Shown here: one piece after another, positions 59,883 to 64,000 of the stretch
Layout of the letters: every line of letters starts with the position of its first letter
How positions within the stretch are numbered: position 1 is the first letter of the stretch
Source: Zoroaster sp. YZ-2022
Lineage: Eukaryota; Echinodermata; Asteroidea; Forcipulatida; Zoroasteridae
DNA length: 64,000 nucleotides
Direction of reading: 5' to 3'
NCBI GenBank assembly: GCA_029582265.1
Contig: CM055823.1
Location: 10,142,821-10,206,820, forward strand
The notes under the pieces: generated by a model
Told to the model about the DNA's origin: nothing
What the model saw: the letters and a program-made list of their open reading frames with translations, nothing else
The model's database searches: none
Translations under genes and position numbers: made by a program

Positions 59883-62080
59883 ATGGCTGCAAACAAACGG
59901 ACATGTGGCAAGTGTGGAACAACACATGCCATACGAAATTGTCCAGCCTATGGACAGACCTGTCTTCGCTGCAACAAGCCTAATCACTTTGCAAAATGCT
60001 GCAGAGCCAAGGCAGTACACTTGGCTTCAGAAGAGATGGAAGAACTTTTCATCAGTAAAGTGGGGACAACAGACGAGCCCAAGAAACAAAGTGAAAATAC
60101 AAAAGACTGGTTCGTCAACCTAAAGGTGAATCACAAATGTCTACAACTGAAGATAGACACTGGAGCATAAGCAAACATCATCTCGGAGAGCACTCTCAAG
60201 CAGATAAAAAGAAATCCACAAGTTACACGCACATCTGCGAGATTGATAAACTACAGCGGAACAAGGATCCCGGTCGTAGGCAAATGTGTCATAAAAATAT
60301 GCCATCGTGGAATCTTGCACAAATTTGACTTCATCGTTGTCGAAAAAGGACAAAACCTAATCGGATTGGACGCATCAGTCAAAATGCACCTGATCACGCG
60401 CATAGACAATCTGGAAAAGGCTGACATCACCAAAGAGTATTCGATGGCACAGTATGCTTCAACAAATACCATCACATCGAGGTTGATGAAAACGCTACAC
60501 CGACAGTCCATCCACCAAGACGAGTACCATTTGCACTAAGAGATAGACTCAAAGAAGAACTTGGCAAACTAGTTGAACAGAAAATCGTAGAAAAAGTTGA
60601 CTACCCTACAGATTGGGTAAATTCATTGGTGATTGTAGAAAAACCAAATGGCAAACTTAGACTCTGTCTAGATCCCAAAGCGTTGAATCAGGCAATAAAA
60701 CGTGAGCACTGTCACATACCTGTGATCGAGGAAATAGTCAGTAAAGTAGAGCAGGCAGAGTATTTCTCCATACTGGATGCCATCAATGGCTTCTGGCAGA
60801 TTCTGTTAGACAAAGAGAGTTCAGATTTCTGTACTTTTAACACACCCTTTGGGAGGTACACATTCCTAAGATTGCCATTTGGTACTCATAGTGCATCAGA
60901 AGTGTTTCATAAAAGAATGTAAATGTGGCAGTTTGTTACATAGATGACATCCTAGTGTATGGTAAAACAAGAGAGGAACGTGATGCAAGATTAAGACAAG
61001 TTCTAGATCTAGCAAGAACAAACAACATAACACTGAACAAAGCAAAGTGCAAAATAGCACAAACAGAAATCCAGTGCCTTGGACATGAGCTATCCCGTGA
61101 AGGTATTTAAGCCAGACAAAGCTGAAATCAAAGCCATTCTGGAAATGCCAACTCCTCAGTCTAAAAAAGACTTAGAAAGATTTCTGGGAATGATTCAGTT
61201 ACATTGGGAGATTTATACGGTCCCTATCAGAAACATCAGCACCCCTCAGAATTCTGTTGAAAAATGAAACAGAATGGCATTGGGAAAAAGAACAAGAAGA
61301 TGCCTACAACAATCTGAAAAACCTTGCAACAAGGGCCCCCTACACTTAAATATTATAATGTAGGAAAACCAGTAGAACTGTCAGTAGATGCCAGTAAAGA
61401 TGGGTTGGGAGCTGTGTTGACACAAGAAGGAAATCCAGTGGCGTATGCGTCCAAAGCGCTCACACAAACAGAAAAAGGCTATGCGCAAATAGAAAAAGAG
61501 ACGCTTGCCATAAAATTTGGCTGCCAAAAATTCCACCAATACATATACGGAAGGCACGTGACTGTACTGAGTGATCATAAACCCTTGGAGGCAATCACTA
61601 AAAAACCTCTGTCAACAGCGCCACCACGCATCCAAAGACTTCTGTTAGCAGTACAGAAATATGACATAAAAGTTGTGCACAAACCTGGTACCAGCAAAGA
61701 AATGATAATAGCTGATACACTATCAAGAGCATACTTGCCTACCGAACAAATGCCAGATGATAATAATGAAATAGAAATCCAAGTGCACATGGATTGAAAA
61801 CAAACTCAGAGAATTTAAAGAAGCAACACGCAGAGACCAAACACTAGAGAAAGTCAAAAGCACCGTGTTAGATGGCTGGCCCGAAACAAAACAAAATGTA
61901 CCAGATGAGATAAGACCATACTGGGATTTTAGAGAAGAAATCCATGTGGCTGAAAATTTACTGTTCAAAGGAGAAAAGATCATAGTTCCCAAACCACTGC
62001 AGCGAGAAATGCTAGAAAAGATACACAGTAGTCATTTAGGCATAAAAACCTATAAAAGCGGAGCCGATTCAGTATTTTCT
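59883..62080 (+). pseudogene. pol: pol region (zinc knuckles, protease, RT, RNase H, partial integrase) of the gypsy element
   Basis: The domain order is that of Ty3/gypsy. Two zinc knuckles, CGKCGTTHAIRNC and CLRCNKPNHFAKCC, are at 59901-59996. The aspartic protease site IDTGA (60153-60167) is followed at once by a TAA. The RT has RLCLDPKALNQ (60657), YFSILDAINGFWQI (60760), RLPFG (60872) and YIDDILVYG (60934), with a small deletion between 60920 and 60934. The RNase H has SVDASKDGLGAVLTQEG (61381) and LSDHKPLEA (61567). The integrase zinc domain begins (HSSHLGI, 62022) and then breaks off. Several frameshifts and stops make it dead. Confidence 0.88.
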
Positions 62081-62185
62081 TCAGTACTGATTTGGTCATC
62101 GAAGAGTCACCTCGGAGGTCCACCAACAACTGACACCGATCTAGAAAAGGCCCACTATTTATACCATTTCTCAACACGCATGTAG

Positions 62186-62640
62186 TACGCAACTAACACG
62201 CAACTCACACGCAACTAATAGGTTGGATACGCAGGGCATAGGTTGGGGATACGCTGGGAATACGCACAATAGGTTGGGGGTACGCTACACACGCAACAGG
62301 ATTGCAACAGGCACGCAACACGATCGCAACATGATCGCAACAGGTACGCAGCACATTCGCAACATGTACGCTACCAAAACCTAGCCAGATACCTCAAATT
62401 TGGACCTGCGATCACCTGCGTTCATAACTTATGAGTTGCGTACCTGTTGCGATCGTGTTGCGATCGTGTTTCGTGCGTAGCGTCCCTGTTGCGTATAAAT
62501 TGATCGCAGGCATTCGCAGAGAATTATTGAACATGTTCAAAATTTCTGAACTTACTCTGCGTGTGTCTGCGATCACCTGCGTGCTTGTTACGTACTTCAA
62601 ACCTATAAAGCCTATTAGTTGCGTGTGAGTTGCGTTCGGA
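62186..62640. mobile_element. Foldback element of acgcaac / gttgcgt words
   Basis: The left part (tacgcaactaacacgcaact cacacgcaactaatagg) and right part (cctattagttgcgtgtgagt tgcgt) are inverted. Inner words also pair (gatcgcaac against gttgcgatc; ggtacgc against gcgtacc). The whole 455 bp can fold on itself. It lies just past the point where the gypsy integrase stops, so it or a deletion associated with it ended that element. Confidence 0.72.
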
Positions 62641-62865
62641 ACTTATGACCACTATTTTTTATTCGCAACCATACGCAACTGGTGATCGCTATGGTGTGAG
62701 GGCACCATAAGGTATATTCCTCACCTGTATCATCTGTAGAAAGCAGAATTGTATCAGATTCTAACATCGGGCCAAAACTTGCTGCCGAAATACCTAGTGA
62801 CAACAATAAATCCAACTGCAGCACTGACAATGGATGCATAAATGAGGGCATTAATGATAATAATA
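62641..62865. other. Short unexplained spacer ending in (AAT)n
   Basis: Nothing recognisable before the AAT run at 62853-62880 that marks the tail of the LINE. Confidence 0.5.
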
Positions 62866-64000
62866 ATAATAATAATAATAGACATTTGTAAAGCGCCTAA
62901 TGCCAAAGCCTCTAAGCGCATACGCGGGGGGAAAAAAGCATAGAAAAATACAATGAGAGAGAACAAGATTACAAATAAGCACATTCAAACAAATGAGTTT
63001 TTAACAGAGATTTAAAACGGTTCACAGAACTAGATTGGCGAATATGCACGGGTAGATTGTTCCATAACATTGGTGCAGCGTAAGAGAAAGACCTTTCTCC
63101 ATAAAATTTGGTAGAAGCCCGTGTAGATGAAGCAAGCAATGCCTGTTGAGATGACCTTAAAGTCCGAGTAGGAGTATAACGGTGAACAAGTTCAGATAAA
63201 TAAGATGGAGCTTGACCCATTTGTGCTTTGAAAGTTAACAGAATAATGTTGTAAATTGTGCGCATCTTAACCGGGAGCCAGTGCAGATCCATTAATACTG
63301 GTGTAACATGGTGAGAGCGAGGTAAACAAGAAACGAGGCGAGCAGCAGTGTTTTGTACACGTTGGATTTTTGAGAGATCTTTATCTGGGAGTCCGTACAG
63401 AAGGGAGTTGCAGAAATCAAGTCTAGAAGTGACAAACGCGTGAACAAGACGAAGAGTAGTGGCATCATCCAGGTAGCGACGAATTTGACCTATTTTTCTG
63501 ATTGCCATGAGAGCTGCTTTACACACATTATCAACATGGCTACTCATGCGTAAAGAAGAGTCCATAATCACACCAAGATTTCGGACAGCATCAGATGGTA
63601 CAATAACGGACTGGCCAATATTTAAAGTAGGAGGTGGTGTGTTTTTTGTATACCGAGAACTTAAAAGTAAGATCTCAGTTTTTGAGTCATTCAGAGCAAG
63701 TTTGTTAGACAAAGTCCATGATTTTACATCTGGAAGGCAATTTTCAACTTTAGCAATAGCGGAAGCACGATCTGCTGGGTCAAATGTGACGTAAAGCTGA
63801 GTGTCGTCGGCATAAACAACACTAGAAATACTATGAGCAGCAATGAGATCCTGTAGGGGCGCACTGAACATGACAAACTCAAGAGGCCCAGCTATTGAAC
63901 CTTGAGGAACACCACAGCAGAGATGATGACGATCTGATTGAGCATTGTTAATGAGGACACACTGATTTCTATTGTTGAGATAGGAAGTGAACCAGTCGAG
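62866..64000 (-). mobile_element. CR1/L2-like LINE, 3' part, running off the window
   Basis: A minus-strand element whose 3' tail (aggcgctttacaaatgtc) ends in an ATT run at 62853-62880. It contains one long intact frame (described separately). The 5' part lies beyond 64000. Confidence 0.85.
62969..64000 (-). CDS. Reverse transcriptase ORF, C-terminal part (CR1/L2-like LINE)
   Basis: The frame is open from the window edge (64000) to a stop at 62969, 343 codons. It contains the RT motif GVPQGSIAGPLEF (63900), the catalytic VVYADDTQLYVTF (63812), WTLSNKLALNDSKTE (63720) and LGVIMD (63570). The thumb and tail follow the CR1/L2/jockey pattern, ending ...LWNNLPVHIRQ then FKSLLKTHLFE. L rather than E would be usual in GPLEF, otherwise the motifs look sound. 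The internal ATG at 63871 is not the start. The N-terminal endonuclease should lie beyond the window. The lack of breaks over 1 kb makes this the youngest-looking coding retroelement here. Confidence 0.9.
   Translation of the reverse strand, partial: LDWFTSYLNNRNQCVLINNAQSDRHHLCCGVPQGSIAGPLEFVMFSAPLQDLIAAHSISSVVYADDTQLYVTFDPADRASAIAKVENCLPDVKSWTLSNKLALNDSKTEILLLSSRYTKNTPPPTLNIGQSVIVPSDAVRNLGVIMDSSLRMSSHVDNVCKAALMAIRKIGQIRRYLDDATTLRLVHAFVTSRLDFCNSLLYGLPDKDLSKIQRVQNTAARLVSCLPRSHHVTPVLMDLHWLPVKMRTIYNIILLTFKAQMGQAPSYLSELVHRYTPTRTLRSSQQALLASSTRASTKFYGERSFSYAAPMLWNNLPVHIRQSSSVNRFKSLLKTHLFECAYL

Overview
This is AT-rich, intron- and repeat-laden animal DNA, not a prokaryotic or viral sequence. The clues are short phase 1-1 exons for complement-control (CCP/sushi), EGF-like and WSC-like domains, each inside good splice sites; long microsatellites; a tRNA-derived SINE; and several classes of degraded retroelement. 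Mosaic CCP/EGF/WSC receptors together with this repeat mix suggest a marine invertebrate, probably a deuterostome (hemichordate, echinoderm or cephalochordate). The species cannot be named from sequence alone. Two runs of exactly 500 N (25811-26310, 47706-48205) show a draft assembly.

Host genes. On the minus strand, 24987 down to 21959, four exons have compatible phases (1-1, 1-1, 1-2, 2-stop). They encode the C-terminal part of a type I membrane receptor: CCP domain, Thr/Pro stalk, one transmembrane helix with a basic stop-transfer, and a 138-residue tail with five tyrosines. A decayed inverted copy lies on the plus strand at 3173-6277. A third, partial copy keeps an open stalk exon (12078-12266), followed by a frameshifted WSC-domain exon (12691-12984). 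On the plus strand, 50669-58349 carries four EGF-like exons and two decayed ones of the same type, with duplicated introns between them. The first intron holds about 35 copies of a 73-bp minisatellite. Everything else that codes is mobile DNA.

Mobile DNA. The main feature is a family with Helentron/HINE-type ends: an AGGTGTTCGG head hairpin, a matching CCGAACACCT motif near the other end, then a short hairpin and a CTAG-T terminus, with a central array of a ~148-bp unit. One 4.9-kb copy lies at 15777-20720. A chain of four copies joined head to tail runs from 35371 to about 45100, and a reverse copy sits at 53493-55010. A decayed non-LTR element with a C-terminal restriction-like endonuclease (30744-34033) and a 5'-truncated relative (35167-35356) both abut TAA/ATT microsatellites, which suggests microsatellite-targeted insertion. 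A tRNA-Leu-like SINE (27798-28143), a broken Ty3/gypsy Mag-like element (59139-62080), a CR1/L2-like LINE running off the right edge (62866-64000), a probable 1.6-kb solo LTR (48461-50076) and several MITE or foldback elements account for much of the rest.

Layout. 1-3000 unexplained; 3000-6280 decayed receptor copy; 6600-7300 foldback; 8170-8490 tRNA-like repeat; 10975-14720 partial third receptor copy with WSC relics; 15777-20720 long Helentron-like element; 21360-25640 intact receptor exons; 25811-26310 gap; 27600-35360 SINE, MITE and non-LTR elements; 35371-45100 Helentron chain; 45100-47705 microsatellite and unexplained DNA; 48461-50076 solo LTR; 50526-58349 EGF gene with satellite and reverse Helentron; 58473-64000 MITE, gypsy, foldback and LINE. 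No complete gene with promoter and first exon can be supported here.
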